From assembly GCF_900496965.1 (NCBI RefSeq), contig NZ_UFQB01000025.1, forward strand, positions 1 to 64,000: DNA of 64,000 nt, in the 5' to 3' direction. The notes beneath the pieces were generated by a model. That model was not told the DNA's origin. It saw nothing but the letters and a program-made list of their open reading frames with translations, and made no database searches. Shown in pieces: positions 51,181 to 60,225 of the stretch; the first letter of the stretch is position 1; each line of letters starts with the position of its first letter. The stretch comes from Achromobacter agilis. Its GTDB lineage: Bacteria; Pseudomonadota; Gammaproteobacteria; Burkholderiales; Burkholderiaceae_B. The position numbers and the translations under genes were made by a program.

Positions 51181-52056
51181 AAAGCCGCAGCGCCTTCGAC
51201 CGCCTCCCGACTGGCCGTCCCCTCTTTGCCGGAAGTCATGCTGGAGCCGCTGGTGCGCGCGGCCCTGCTTGAAGACCTGGGCCGCGCAGGCGACCTGACC
51301 ACCGATGCCATCGTGCCGGCCGATGCCGTGGCGGAAACCCGCCTTGTGGCCCGCCAGGACGGCGTGCTGGCCGGGCTGGACCTGGCGCGCCTGGCGTTTC
51401 GCGCGATGGATCCGGACATCGAATTTTCGGTAACGCAACGCGACGGCGCGGACCTGCGGCCCGGCACGGAAATCGCCCGCATACGCGGTAATGCCCGCGC
51501 CATGCTGACCGCCGAGCGCGTGGCCCTGAATTTTCTGTGCCACCTGAGCGGTGTGGCCAGCGCCACTGCCTCCATCGCGCGCGCCATCGCGGGCTATGGC
51601 GCCCGGGTCACCTGCACGCGCAAGACCATGCCGGGCCTGCGCGCCGTGCAGAAGTACGCGGTGCGCGTGGGCGGCGGCAGTAATCACCGCCACGGGCTGG
51701 ACGACGCGGTGCTGATCAAGGACAACCATATCGCGCTGGCGGGCGGAGTCGCCACGGCGGTCGAGCGCGCCCGGGCCGGCATTGGCCACATGGTGAAGAT
51801 CGAATTGGAAGTGGACACGCTGGAGCAGCTGGAAGTGGCGCTGTCCCTGGGCGTGGACGTGGTGCTGCTCGACAACATGAGCCTCGAAGACCTGCGCCGC
51901 GCCGTCGCCATGGCGCGCGGCCGCGCCATTACCGAGGCATCGGGCCGCATCACGCCCGAAACCGCCGAGGCGGTGGCGGCCACCGGCGTGGACCAGATCG
52001 CCGTCGGCTGGATCACCCATAGCGCCAAGGTGCTCGATATCGGTCTGGATGCCTGA
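51172..52056 (+). CDS. nadC: Nicotinate-nucleotide pyrophosphorylase (quinolinate PRTase)
   Basis: This 294-residue enzyme makes nicotinate mononucleotide from quinolinate and PRPP in de novo NAD synthesis. Family motifs are RVALNFLCHLSGVAS, TCTRKTMPGLR (substrate-binding Arg and Lys), GGGSNHRHGLDDAVLIKDNH and the C-terminal VDQIAVGWITHSAK. It is probably controlled by the preceding NadQ-like regulator through the two palindromes. A Bug-family gene follows after 24 bases. Confidence 0.97.
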   Translation: MSIKAAAPSTASRLAVPSLPEVMLEPLVRAALLEDLGRAGDLTTDAIVPADAVAETRLVARQDGVLAGLDLARLAFRAMDPDIEFSVTQRDGADLRPGTEIARIRGNARAMLTAERVALNFLCHLSGVASATASIARAIAGYGARVTCTRKTMPGLRAVQKYAVRVGGGSNHRHGLDDAVLIKDNHIALAGGVATAVERARAGIGHMVKIELEVDTLEQLEVALSLGVDVVLLDNMSLEDLRRAVAMARGRAITEASGRITPETAEAVAATGVDQIAVGWITHSAKVLDIGLDA

Positions 52057-52080
52057 ATCTTCACGTCACAAGTCCGCAAC

Positions 52081-53067
52081 ATGAAACGCCTGTTTCAATC
52101 CGCCTTTCCGATAGCCGCCCTGTCGCTGGCCGCCTGCGGCAATCCGCCGTCGGGCGAAGCGCCCAAGGACGCGGTCTATCCGTCCCACCCGATTACCATC
52201 GTCGTGACGTTCCCGCCCGGAGGCGGTACCGATCTGCTGGCGCGCCGCATCGGCGCCAGCCTGCAGGAGCAGTTGGGCCAGCCTGTGGTGGTGGAAAACC
52301 GTCCGGGCGCCAGCGGCAATATCGGCGCGCGCGCCGTGGCCGAGTCGCCGCCCGACGGCTACACGCTGTTGATGGTGAACAGCTCGTTCGCCATCAATCC
52401 CGGGGTGTACAGCAATCTGGGTTTCTCGCCTGGCAAGGATTTCACGGCGGTTATCAACGTGGCCTTCGTGCCCTCGGTTTTCGTGGTGCCGGCCGCCTCG
52501 GACCTGCATGGCCTGGGCGATGCATTGGCGGCGGCCAGGGCAGGCAAGCCCTTGCCGTTCGCATCTTGCGGCAATGGCACGCCGCAGCACCTGGCGGGCG
52601 AGATGCTGGCGCGCGCGGCCGGCGCGCCCTTGCAGCACGTGCCCTACAAGGGGTGCGGACCGGCGCTGACCGACGTTGCGGCGGGGCAGGTGGGCATGGG
52701 CGTGGTCACCGCGTCCAGCGCCGCGCCGCTGATCGCGGCCGGCAAGCTGCGTGCCCTGGCCGTCACGTCGCCGGCGCGCTCGCCGCTGATGCCGGCCGTG
52801 CCGACGGTTGCCGAGCAGGGCGTGCCCGGATATGCCCTGGACCAGTGGCATGGACTGCTGGCGCCCGCGGCCACGCCGCCAGCGGTGGTGGCCAAGCTGA
52901 ACGCGGAGGTGGCGAAGATCGTCCGTCGCCCCGATGTGCAGGCGTCATTGCGCGAGCAGGGTTTTACGCCGGCAAGCAGCACACCGGGCGGGTTCCAGGA
53001 CATGATCGCCGCGGACATGGGCCGCTATGGGGCGCTGACCGCGTCGATCGGCTTGCGCGCGGACTAG
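52081..53067 (+). CDS. Bug/TctC family substrate-binding lipoprotein
   Basis: This 328-residue protein of the Bug (tripartite tricarboxylate transporter receptor) family has ITIVVTFPPGGGTDLLARRI and VVENRPGASGNIGARAVAE in the usual places. The signal peptide ends in the lipobox LAAC at about residue 19, so it is probably a membrane-anchored lipoprotein, which is less common in the family. It follows nadC by 24 bases and may be co-transcribed. Known Bug ligands include amino acids and nicotinate. Confidence 0.87.
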   Translation: MKRLFQSAFPIAALSLAACGNPPSGEAPKDAVYPSHPITIVVTFPPGGGTDLLARRIGASLQEQLGQPVVVENRPGASGNIGARAVAESPPDGYTLLMVNSSFAINPGVYSNLGFSPGKDFTAVINVAFVPSVFVVPAASDLHGLGDALAAARAGKPLPFASCGNGTPQHLAGEMLARAAGAPLQHVPYKGCGPALTDVAAGQVGMGVVTASSAAPLIAAGKLRALAVTSPARSPLMPAVPTVAEQGVPGYALDQWHGLLAPAATPPAVVAKLNAEVAKIVRRPDVQASLREQGFTPASSTPGGFQDMIAADMGRYGALTASIGLRAD

Positions 53068-53744
53068 GCGGAGGCGGCCCGGGCGTGCTGCTCCAGCTGT
53101 TCTTTCAGGCCGGGTTGTAGCTTGAGCTGGCGCGCCAGTTCGTCCAGGTAGGCGCGCTCCATATAGCTTTCCTCGTCCACGACCAGCAGGCTGGCCAGGT
53201 ACATCTCGGCGGCCATTTCGGGCGTGCGGGCGGACTGCGCCACGGCGGCCGGATCCAGCGGACGGGACAGCTCGGTCTCGAGCCAGCTGCGGTCCTGGGC
53301 ATCCGAGGACAGCTTGGCGAGTTCGGTTTCGAGCAGGGCGCGTTCTTCGGGGCCGATATGGCCATCGGCCTTGGCCGCGCCGATCATGGCGGTCAGCACG
53401 GCGGTGCTGTGCTGTTCGGCTTCCGGCGCGGGCAGGCGGTCCAGCGTCTGGGGCGGCGCGGCGGGGGCGCCGGCCTGGTTGCGCTGCCAGTCGCCGTAGG
53501 CACGGTAGGCCAGGGCGCCCAGCGCCGCCATGCCGCCGTACATGGCGACCTTGCCGCCGATCTTGCGGGCCTTCTTGCTGCCCAGCAGCAGCCCGAGGGC
53601 GCCCGCGCCGAGCGCGCCGCCGCCCAGGCCGGTCAGGAAGGACGAGTTTTTGCCGCCTGTGGCGCTCTGCACGCGGTTGGTGGTGTCGGACAGCAGGCTC
53701 TGCCCGGATTGCAGCAATTGATCGAGGAGTTGTCTGGCGCTCAT
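53064..53744 (-). CDS. DUF533/YebE family tellurite-resistance-like (TerB) protein
   Basis: This 226-residue protein has a Gly-rich hydrophobic N-terminal part (LGGGALGAGALGLLLGSKKA, about 42-62) and a C-terminal TerB-like domain with acidic residues (GAAKADGHIGPEERALLETE). The family is of unknown function and likely inner-membrane associated. It is convergent with, and overlaps by four bases, the Bug gene. Confidence 0.85.
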   Translation of the reverse strand: MSARQLLDQLLQSGQSLLSDTTNRVQSATGGKNSSFLTGLGGGALGAGALGLLLGSKKARKIGGKVAMYGGMAALGALAYRAYGDWQRNQAGAPAAPPQTLDRLPAPEAEQHSTAVLTAMIGAAKADGHIGPEERALLETELAKLSSDAQDRSWLETELSRPLDPAAVAQSARTPEMAAEMYLASLLVVDEESYMERAYLDELARQLKLQPGLKEQLEQHARAASA

Positions 53745-53931
53745 GCGGCCCCCTTTAGGTGTTTCGGGTATGGCGGATAGGAATATCCGACCGCCTGCGG
53801 GCCAGGAAGTTCAGCTTCCGGTCAGCCGCTGCCGAACGGGCATTGGGGACGGACATCGGGCAAGTGCTACAACGTGGGCTGGGGCCGCCGTTGCGGCCCG
53901 CGTCAGAGCCCAATCCAAGGAGATCCGTTCC

Positions 53932-54330
53932 ATGAGCATCCGTGTGCGCCAGAATGCGCCTAACTCCCTGCTGTTCACCGCCACGGCCGAAGGCCATGAG
54001 CTGCCGCTGGCGATGCCGCAGCCGCAGGGTGAAGGCCCCGATCCGCATGATTACTTCGATACCGCGCTGGGCGGCTGCAAGGCGATGACGCTGATGGTCT
54101 ATTCGCAGCGCAAGGGCCTGCCGTTGGAGTCGGTGGGGGTGGAGGTGGTGCGCGATGCCAGCGAAGAACGCAAGGGCGTCTACCGGCTGACGGCAAAGCT
54201 GACTCTGAATGGCGAACTGTCGGATGCGCAGATCGACGAGCTGCTGGCGGTGGCCGAGAAATGCCCGGTCCACAAACTGATGACGGCGGTGGACGTGCAG
54301 GTGTCCACGGTGGTGGTGCGGCCGGCCTGA
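53932..54330 (+). CDS. OsmC family protein
   Basis: This 132-residue protein belongs to the OsmC/Ohr fold, thiol peroxidases acting on organic hydroperoxides. The Cys pair appears in ALGGCKAMTLMVYSQRKG (about residue 49) and AEKCPVHKLM (about 115). An AAGGAGA site precedes the ATG. It stands alone, with no OhrR-type regulator nearby. Confidence 0.9.
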   Translation: MSIRVRQNAPNSLLFTATAEGHELPLAMPQPQGEGPDPHDYFDTALGGCKAMTLMVYSQRKGLPLESVGVEVVRDASEERKGVYRLTAKLTLNGELSDAQIDELLAVAEKCPVHKLMTAVDVQVSTVVVRPA

Positions 54331-54378
54331 GCGGCCGGACGCGGCAGGCCGCGCGCAGGGCGCCGCCCGCGCCGGCGA

Positions 54379-55164
54379 TCAGCCTTCCATGCCGGGGACG
54401 ACGGTGGAGAAGCCGGCGTCCACGTGGGTGATTTCGCCCGTCACGCCGGCGGCCAGGTCCGACAGCATGAACGCCGCGACGTTGCCGACTTCTTCGATGG
54501 TGACGTTGCGGCGCAGGGGCGCCTGGGCCTCGACGAACTTCAGGATGGCGGAGAAGTCCTTGATGCCGCTGGCGGCCAGCGTCTTGATGGGGCCGGCGGA
54601 AATGCCATTGGCGCGGATGCCGAGCGGGCCCAGCGCGGTGGCCAGATAGCGCACGCTGGCTTCCAGCGAGGCCTTGGCCAGGCCCATCGTGTTGTAGTTC
54701 GGGACCACGCGTTCGGCGCCCAGGTAGGTCAGCGTCAGCACGGAGCCGTTGCGGCCTTGCATCAGCGGCAGGGCGGCCTTGGCCATGGCGGGGAAGCTGT
54801 AGGCCGAGATGTCGTGCGCGATGCGGAAGGCTTCGCGCGACAGGCCGTCCAGGAAGTTGCCGGCGATGGCTTCGCGCGGGGCGAACCCGATGGAGTGCAC
54901 CAGGCCGTCCAGGCCGTCCCAGTGCTTGCCGAGCTCGGCGAAGGCTTCTTCGATCTGGCTGTCTTCGGCCACGTCGCAGGGCAGCACGATCTTGCTGCCG
55001 AATTCGGCGGCGAATTCGCCCACGCGGTCCTTGAAGCGGTCGCCCACGTAGGTGAATGCCAGTTCGGCGCCCTGCTGGTGACAGGCGCGCGCGATGCCGT
55101 AGGCGATGGATCGGTTGGAAAGCACCCCGGTGACCAGGATGCGCTTGCCGGCGAGAAAGCCCAT
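54379..55164 (-). CDS. fabI: Enoyl-[acyl-carrier-protein] reductase FabI
   Basis: This 261-residue NADH-dependent enzyme performs the last step of each fatty-acid elongation cycle. It has the cofactor-binding start [18 protein letters not shown] and the catalytic Tyr and Lys in NYNTMGLAK (about 155-163). A second Tyr (LTYLG) and the substrate-loop region [14 protein letters not shown] are also present. Length is normal for FabI, the triclosan target. It is transcribed away from the OsmC gene. Confidence 0.97.
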   Translation of the reverse strand: MGFLAGKRILVTGVLSNRSIAYGIARACHQQGAELAFTYVGDRFKDRVGEFAAEFGSKIVLPCDVAEDSQIEEAFAELGKHWDGLDGLVHSIGFAPREAIAGNFLDGLSREAFRIAHDISAYSFPAMAKAALPLMQGRNGSVLTLTYLGAERVVPNYNTMGLAKASLEASVRYLATALGPLGIRANGISAGPIKTLAASGIKDFSAILKFVEAQAPLRRNVTIEEVGNVAAFMLSDLAAGVTGEITHVDAGFSTVVPGMEG

Positions 55165-55239
55165 ATATCTATCCTTTGATTTTTTCCCTTCTGGAATCCG
55201 CCTATTTTAAGGAGTTTGGCGGCCCATCGATGAAAGAAA

Positions 55240-55282
55240 AAGAGGGCGCGCCCGCCTTGGGGTGCGCCCTCTTGCCATTCCC
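55240..55282 (-). terminator. mltD terminator
   Basis: A perfect 10-bp stem, AAGAGGGCGC pairing with GCGCCCTCTT (55240-55249 with 55264-55273), on the minus strand is followed by TTTTTCTTT. It lies just after the mltD stop and upstream of fabI. Confidence 0.88.
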
Positions 55283-55289
55283 GGCACGG

Positions 55290-56708
55290 TCAGCCGCGGG
55301 CGTTGGTGCCCGGGACGCGCAGCGGGGTGCCTATCTTCAGGGCGCTGCCCTTGATGTTGTTCAGCGCGCGCAGGGCGTCGACCGAGGTGCCGTATTGCTT
55401 GGCCAGCGAGAACAGCGTATCGCCCTGGCGCACCTTGTGAGTGCGCACGTTCGGGCGGGCGCTGGCGACGCGGGCGGCCGGCGTCTGCGCGCCGCGGCTG
55501 CGCGCCGCGGGGGCCTTGTCGTTGGACGGCGACGATTCCAGGGCGCCGACCGGGGGCGCCAGCGAGGCCAGTTGCACGCCGCCTGTGCCGGAATCGCCCG
55601 GCACCAGCAGGGATTGGCCGGACGCGGACTTCTGGCGCGAGCCGATGTCGTTGGTCTGGCGCAGCGTGGCTTCGCTGATGCCGAACCGCTTGGCGATCGA
55701 GGCGTAGGATTCGCCCCGGCGCGAGTGGTAGATCTTCCACGCGCTGAGGTCGCCCTTGTAGTTGGTCAGGTTGGCGTTGAAGATTTCGACGCGGTCGGCC
55801 GGCAGCAGCAGGGTGGGGCCGTGGTCGCCGCGGATGACCGGGCGGTTGAAAGAGGGATTCAGCGCCTTGAATTCGTCCAGCGGCATTTCGGCCAGCTTGG
55901 CGGCGATTTCCAGGTCGATGTCGCTGTTCTTCTGCACCGTCACGAAGTAGGGCGTGTTGCCTACCGGCGGCAGGGCTACCGCATAGCGCTGCGGGTCGGC
56001 GATGATGTTTTTGATGGCCTGCAGCTTGGGCACGTAGTTGCGGGTCTCGTCGGGCATGTTCAGGGACAGATAGTCCGTGCCCTGCCCGGCGGCCTCGTTC
56101 TTGGCCATGGCGCGCTGCACCGAGCCTTCGCCCCAGTTGTACGAGGCCAGCGCCAGGTACCAGTCGCCCTGCATTTCGAACAGCTTTTCCAGGTAGTCCA
56201 GCGCCGCGTTGGTCGAGGCGATGGGGTCGCGGCGCTCATCGCGCCACCAGTCCTGCTTCAGGTTGAAGTGCTGGCCGGTGGCCGGCACGAACTGCCACAG
56301 GCCGGAGGCCTGGGCGCGCGACAGGGCGGTGGGGTTGTAGGCGCTTTCGACGAAAGGCAGCAGCGCGAGTTCGGTCGGCAGGCCGCGGCGATTGATTTCG
56401 TCGACGATGAAATACAGGTACTTGCCGGCCCGTTCCGCCATGCGCTGCACCGACTCGGGGTGGGACGCGTAATAGTCGGTCCACTGCTGCGAGAGGTCGG
56501 TGTTCAGGTTGGGGATGGCGAAACCGCGGCGGATGCGATCCCAGGCGTCCGCGGGCGGATTGGTGAGGTCGACGGTGCGGGAAGTGTCGCGGGCGATGTA
56601 GCGCCCTTGGGAATTGGTGGTGAGGTTCTTGCTGTCGGGGGATTTGGTTCCTGCGCAACCGGCGAGGACTGCCAGCATGAGCGGCAGAAGGAGTCGGGAT
56701 AGATTCAT
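55290..56708 (-). CDS. mltD: Membrane-bound lytic murein transglycosylase D
   Basis: This 472-residue lipoprotein has a signal peptide with lipobox LAGC (about residue 18). The SLT catalytic domain carries the Glu in LLPFVESAYNPTALSRAQAS (about 110) and ASGLWQFVPATGQHF. Two C-terminal LysM repeats follow (GESYASIAKRFGISEATLRQ near 345 and GDTLFSLAKQYGTSVDALRA near 430). It cleaves peptidoglycan without water. It starts eight bases after gloB and ends at a strong terminator. Confidence 0.95.
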   Translation of the reverse strand: MNLSRLLLPLMLAVLAGCAGTKSPDSKNLTTNSQGRYIARDTSRTVDLTNPPADAWDRIRRGFAIPNLNTDLSQQWTDYYASHPESVQRMAERAGKYLYFIVDEINRRGLPTELALLPFVESAYNPTALSRAQASGLWQFVPATGQHFNLKQDWWRDERRDPIASTNAALDYLEKLFEMQGDWYLALASYNWGEGSVQRAMAKNEAAGQGTDYLSLNMPDETRNYVPKLQAIKNIIADPQRYAVALPPVGNTPYFVTVQKNSDIDLEIAAKLAEMPLDEFKALNPSFNRPVIRGDHGPTLLLPADRVEIFNANLTNYKGDLSAWKIYHSRRGESYASIAKRFGISEATLRQTNDIGSRQKSASGQSLLVPGDSGTGGVQLASLAPPVGALESSPSNDKAPAARSRGAQTPAARVASARPNVRTHKVRQGDTLFSLAKQYGTSVDALRALNNIKGSALKIGTPLRVPGTNARG

Positions 56709-56715
56709 CGGGCTG

Positions 56716-57537
56716 TCACTTGAATTCGTTCTTCCATTCACGAAGGGAGGCAAAGACCTCTACCGGCGTAGCGTGGTTGTGGCCTGCCCAGCGTTCTGCC
56801 GCTTGGACGACCTCGATTTGTTGCGTGCGCAAAAAAGGATTGGTCGCGCGTTCCTGACCGATGGTCGATGGAAGCGTGGGAAGACCTTCTGCTCGTAATT
56901 GCCGGGCCCGCTGATGCCATTGCTGCAGGTTGCGGTTGGCCGGTTCGACTGCCGACGCCCAGCGCAAGTTCGCTAGAGTGTACTCGTGCGCGCAAAAAAC
57001 CTGTGTATCTGGCGGTAAAACGGAAAATTTTTCCAAAGAATCAAGCATTTGCGCAGGAGTTCCTTCGAAAAGGCGGCCGCAGCCCCCCGCAAACAGGGTG
57101 TCGCCGCAGAACAAAACGGGTTCCACGCCGGCCGCACGGCCGGTATAAGCGATGTGGCCGGCGGTGTGGCCGGGCACGTCCAGCACGCTCAGGTCCAGGT
57201 CCAGTTCCGGTATTTCCACGCGGTCGCCTTGCGCCAGCGGCACGTCGCAGCGCGGCAGGCGTTCCCGCGCCGGGCCGTATACGGTGATGCCCTCGATGCG
57301 GGACAATTCGGATACGCCGCCGACATGGTCGCCATGATGGTGCGTGAGTAGAATGGCGCGCAGCCTCAGGCCTTGCTGCTCGAGCAGCCGCAGCACGGGG
57401 CCGGCCTCGCCGGGGTCCACCACGGCGGCCTGGCCGTCGCGCACGATTGCCCAGATGTAGTTGTCGGAGAAAGCGGGTAGCGGCAAGACCGCGGCGTTGC
57501 GCTCGCGGCCGCCTGAAGGGGCGGTCAAGGCTTGCAT
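56716..57537 (-). CDS. gloB: Hydroxyacylglutathione hydrolase (glyoxalase II)
   Basis: This 273-residue metallo-beta-lactamase-fold enzyme hydrolyses lactoylglutathione in methylglyoxal detoxification. The metal motif [10 protein letters not shown] is near residue 75, further ligands are in VPGHTAGH and FCGDTLF, and the C-terminal [13 protein letters not shown] segment is typical. It forms an operon with mltD. The start is 21 bases from the divergent methyltransferase gene. Confidence 0.95.
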   Translation of the reverse strand: MQALTAPSGGRERNAAVLPLPAFSDNYIWAIVRDGQAAVVDPGEAGPVLRLLEQQGLRLRAILLTHHHGDHVGGVSELSRIEGITVYGPARERLPRCDVPLAQGDRVEIPELDLDLSVLDVPGHTAGHIAYTGRAAGVEPVLFCGDTLFAGGCGRLFEGTPAQMLDSLEKFSVLPPDTQVFCAHEYTLANLRWASAVEPANRNLQQWHQRARQLRAEGLPTLPSTIGQERATNPFLRTQQIEVVQAAERWAGHNHATPVEVFASLREWKNEFK

Positions 57538-57558
57538 GGGATTCGAAGGATATAGAAC

Positions 57559-58344
57559 GTGGCAGAAGATACTCCGCCGATTGTAGAACTGGCCGAATGG
57601 TTCCAGACGCCGCCGGGACAATACGTCCTGGCCTGGGAGCGGGCGCAGTTCGACGCGGCTGTCGCGGACGTGTTCGGATATTACGCCTGGCAGGTCGGTT
57701 TGGCCGACATGAATCTGCTGCGCGCCAACCGCATGCCGTTCAAGGGCTACGTGGGCACCGAGTCGCCGTCGGCGGACGACGGGGCGGGCTGGCATTCCCG
57801 GGTGGTGATCGCCCAGCCGGAGGCATTGCCTTTCGAATCCCAAAGCGTGGATCTGCTGATCCTTCCGCACGCCTTCGAATGCACGCAGGAGCCCCACAAC
57901 GTGCTGCGCGAGGTCGAGCGCGTGCTGGTCCCGGAGGGGCGCGTGGTGATCTCGGGGTTCAATCCCTGGAGCATGTGGGGCGCACGCACGCGCATGCCCG
58001 GCATGGAGCCCTGGCTGCCCCAGCCGCCGTCGTCCCAGGTGTCGCTGCCGCGCTTGAAGGACTGGTTCAAGCTGCTGTCGCTCGAGGTCGAGGAAAGCCA
58101 TTTCGGCTGCTACGCGCCGGCCTGCCGCAGCGAAAAATGGCTGCAGCGCTGGTCCTTCCTGGAGTCGGCCGGTACCCGCTGGTGGAGCGTCGGCGGCGCC
58201 GTTTATCTGGTGTCGGCCGTCAAGCGCGTGGCCGGTATGCGTATCATTGGCCCGGCCTGGAAGACCAGGACCAAGCCCAAGCGCGCGCGGGCGGCGTCGG
58301 TGGTGGTCAACCGCCAGGCGGACGACGGCTTCGACCGCTCCTGA
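57559..58344 (+). CDS. SAM-dependent methyltransferase-like protein (methyltransferase type 11)
   Basis: This 261-residue protein has a methyltransferase type 11 core: [20 protein letters not shown], then the post-motif helix [20 protein letters not shown]. The usual glycine-rich motif I is not recognisable, so the SAM-binding site may be altered. Such proteins beside gloB and rnhA are common in betaproteobacteria. It starts with GTG after a weak ribosome-binding site, and is divergent from gloB. Confidence 0.8.
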   Translation: MAEDTPPIVELAEWFQTPPGQYVLAWERAQFDAAVADVFGYYAWQVGLADMNLLRANRMPFKGYVGTESPSADDGAGWHSRVVIAQPEALPFESQSVDLLILPHAFECTQEPHNVLREVERVLVPEGRVVISGFNPWSMWGARTRMPGMEPWLPQPPSSQVSLPRLKDWFKLLSLEVEESHFGCYAPACRSEKWLQRWSFLESAGTRWWSVGGAVYLVSAVKRVAGMRIIGPAWKTRTKPKRARAASVVVNRQADDGFDRS

Positions 58345-58394
58345 GCGGCCGGCCGGGACGGAATCAGCACGAACAAGGAAAACCAGGCAGCACC

Positions 58395-58856
58395 ATGCAG
58401 GACAGCAAAGCGAACGAGCAGAAAGTGGAAATGTGGACGGACGGCGCCTGCAAGGGCAATCCCGGCCCGGGCGGCTGGGGTGTGCTGATGCGCGCCGGCA
58501 GCCACGAGAAGACGCTGCATGGGGGCGAGCTCCAGACCACCAACAACCGCATGGAGCTGCTGGCGGTCATCCAGGGCCTGCGGGCGCTCAAACGGCCGTG
58601 CGTGGTCACCATCCACACGGATTCCCAGTATGTGATGAAGGGCATGACCGAATGGCTGGCCAACTGGAAGCGGCGCGGCTGGATGACGGCGGACAAGAAG
58701 CCGGTCAAGAACGCCGAACTGTGGCAGTTGCTGGACGAGCAGGTGGGCCGCCATACGGTGTCCTGGCGCTGGGTGCGCGGACACGCCGGGGATCCCGGTA
58801 ACGAACGGGCCGACCAACTGGCCAATATGGGCGTGGAAGCGGCCCGCCGGGCCTGA
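58395..58856 (+). CDS. rnhA: Ribonuclease HI
   Basis: This 153-residue enzyme degrades RNA in RNA-DNA hybrids. Catalytic acids are visible in [16 protein letters not shown] (Asp near 15), NRMELLAVI (Glu near 53), HTDSQYV (Asp near 75) and GNERADQLA (Asp near 139). It follows the methyltransferase gene by 50 bases. In relatives rnhA often lies next to dnaQ; here an RND efflux pair separates the two. Confidence 0.97.
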   Translation: MQDSKANEQKVEMWTDGACKGNPGPGGWGVLMRAGSHEKTLHGGELQTTNNRMELLAVIQGLRALKRPCVVTIHTDSQYVMKGMTEWLANWKRRGWMTADKKPVKNAELWQLLDEQVGRHTVSWRWVRGHAGDPGNERADQLANMGVEAARRA

Positions 58857-59103
58857 TTCCTTTGCGGCCGCCGATTGGCTGCGCCGCCTCGACTCCCGAC
58901 TGAGGCGTGGCGGGAATCGGCGCAAGGCATTGGGATATACCCTCAATTGCGCCTTCCGGGGCGAATTTAGTTCTTTCATCCGGCTTCTGGATTGTTCCAG
59001 TATGTAAGTCCGGGTGCTAAAGTGCCAACCCTCATTCCCGTTCCTGCGGCGCCGTCCGCGCGGCCTGGCTCGCGCTTGCGCCGCGATACCGCCATATTCG
59101 CGC

Positions 59104-60192
59104 ATGAAAAAAGCAGTTCTGCTGGCCGCCGTCGCGGCAGGGTTGGCCGCGGGGGCCGCGCTCGGTGTTTTTGTGCCGCGCTGGCTCGCGTCCGGAACCG
59201 TCAGTCCACAGCCTGGCGCCGTCGAGGCGCCCCTGGTCACGCGCGTCGCGCCTGTCCGGGTTGAAGTGGCCGCCGTCCAGGAGATTCCTTTCGCGCGCGG
59301 CATCTCGGCCGTGGGCAGCCTGCGTTCCGACGAATCCGTCGTGCTGCGGCCCGAGGTCGCCGGCCGGATCCAGTCCATCGAGTTCAAGGAAGGCCAGCCG
59401 GTCAAGCGCGGCGAGGCCCTGATCCGGTTGGACGATTCCGTGCCGCGGGCCGAACTGGCCCAGGCGCGGGCCAACCTCACCCTGGCGCAAAGCCATTACC
59501 GGCGCTCCGTGGAACTGCAGGGCAAGGGCTTCGTCAGCCAGCAGGCCCGCGACGAGGCCGCCAGCACACTGAAGGTGCAGGAAGCCGCCGTGGCGCTGGC
59601 GCAGGCGCGGCTGGACAAAATGACGATCACGGCGCCGTTCGGCGGCATCGTGGGCCTGCGCAGCGTCTCCGTGGGCGACTACGTGAACCAGGGCCAGGAT
59701 CTGGCCCCGCTGGAGGCGATCGACCCGCTCAAGGTGGATTTCCGTGTGCCGGAAATGTATTTGAGCAAGGTGGGCGTGGGCCAGCAGCTGACCGTGCGCT
59801 TGGACGCGTTGCCGGGCCAGGAGCGCCAGGGCATGGTCTATGCGGTCAGTCCGCTGGTTGACGCCGGGGGCCGGTCCATCTTGCTGCGCGCCACCGTCGC
59901 CAACAAGGACGCCGTGCTGCGCCCGGGGATGTTCGCCCGCGTGCAGCTGTTGTTCAGCCAGGACAAGGCGCTGGTCGCCCCGGAAGCCGCGCTGTCGCCC
60001 TCGGGCGAAACGCAGTACGTTTACCGGGTCAGGAACGGCGTGGCCGAGCGGCGCGAGGTCACGATCGGCGAACGCCGCGAGGGCCGCGTGGAAATCCTGA
60101 CCGGCGTGGCCGCGGGCGACCATCTGGTGGTATCCGGCCTGCAGCGCGTGACGGACGGCGCGGCCGTGACCGTGCTGGGCAACGGCGCGTGA
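59104..60192 (+). CDS. RND efflux periplasmic adaptor (membrane fusion) protein
   Basis: This 362-residue adaptor has an N-terminal membrane anchor (AVLLAAVAAGLAAGAALGVF), a lipoyl domain (VVLRPEVAGRIQSIEFKEGQ), a short helical hairpin (about 110-155) and beta-barrel and proximal domains. It links the RND pump to an outer-membrane channel. No channel gene follows, so an external one must serve. The pump gene starts 33 bases later. Confidence 0.93.
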   Translation: MKKAVLLAAVAAGLAAGAALGVFVPRWLASGTVSPQPGAVEAPLVTRVAPVRVEVAAVQEIPFARGISAVGSLRSDESVVLRPEVAGRIQSIEFKEGQPVKRGEALIRLDDSVPRAELAQARANLTLAQSHYRRSVELQGKGFVSQQARDEAASTLKVQEAAVALAQARLDKMTITAPFGGIVGLRSVSVGDYVNQGQDLAPLEAIDPLKVDFRVPEMYLSKVGVGQQLTVRLDALPGQERQGMVYAVSPLVDAGGRSILLRATVANKDAVLRPGMFARVQLLFSQDKALVAPEAALSPSGETQYVYRVRNGVAERREVTIGERREGRVEILTGVAAGDHLVVSGLQRVTDGAAVTVLGNGA

Positions 60193-60225
60193 CGCCGGCC
60201 CCTCTCCATTCTTGGCGGTAGCGCA

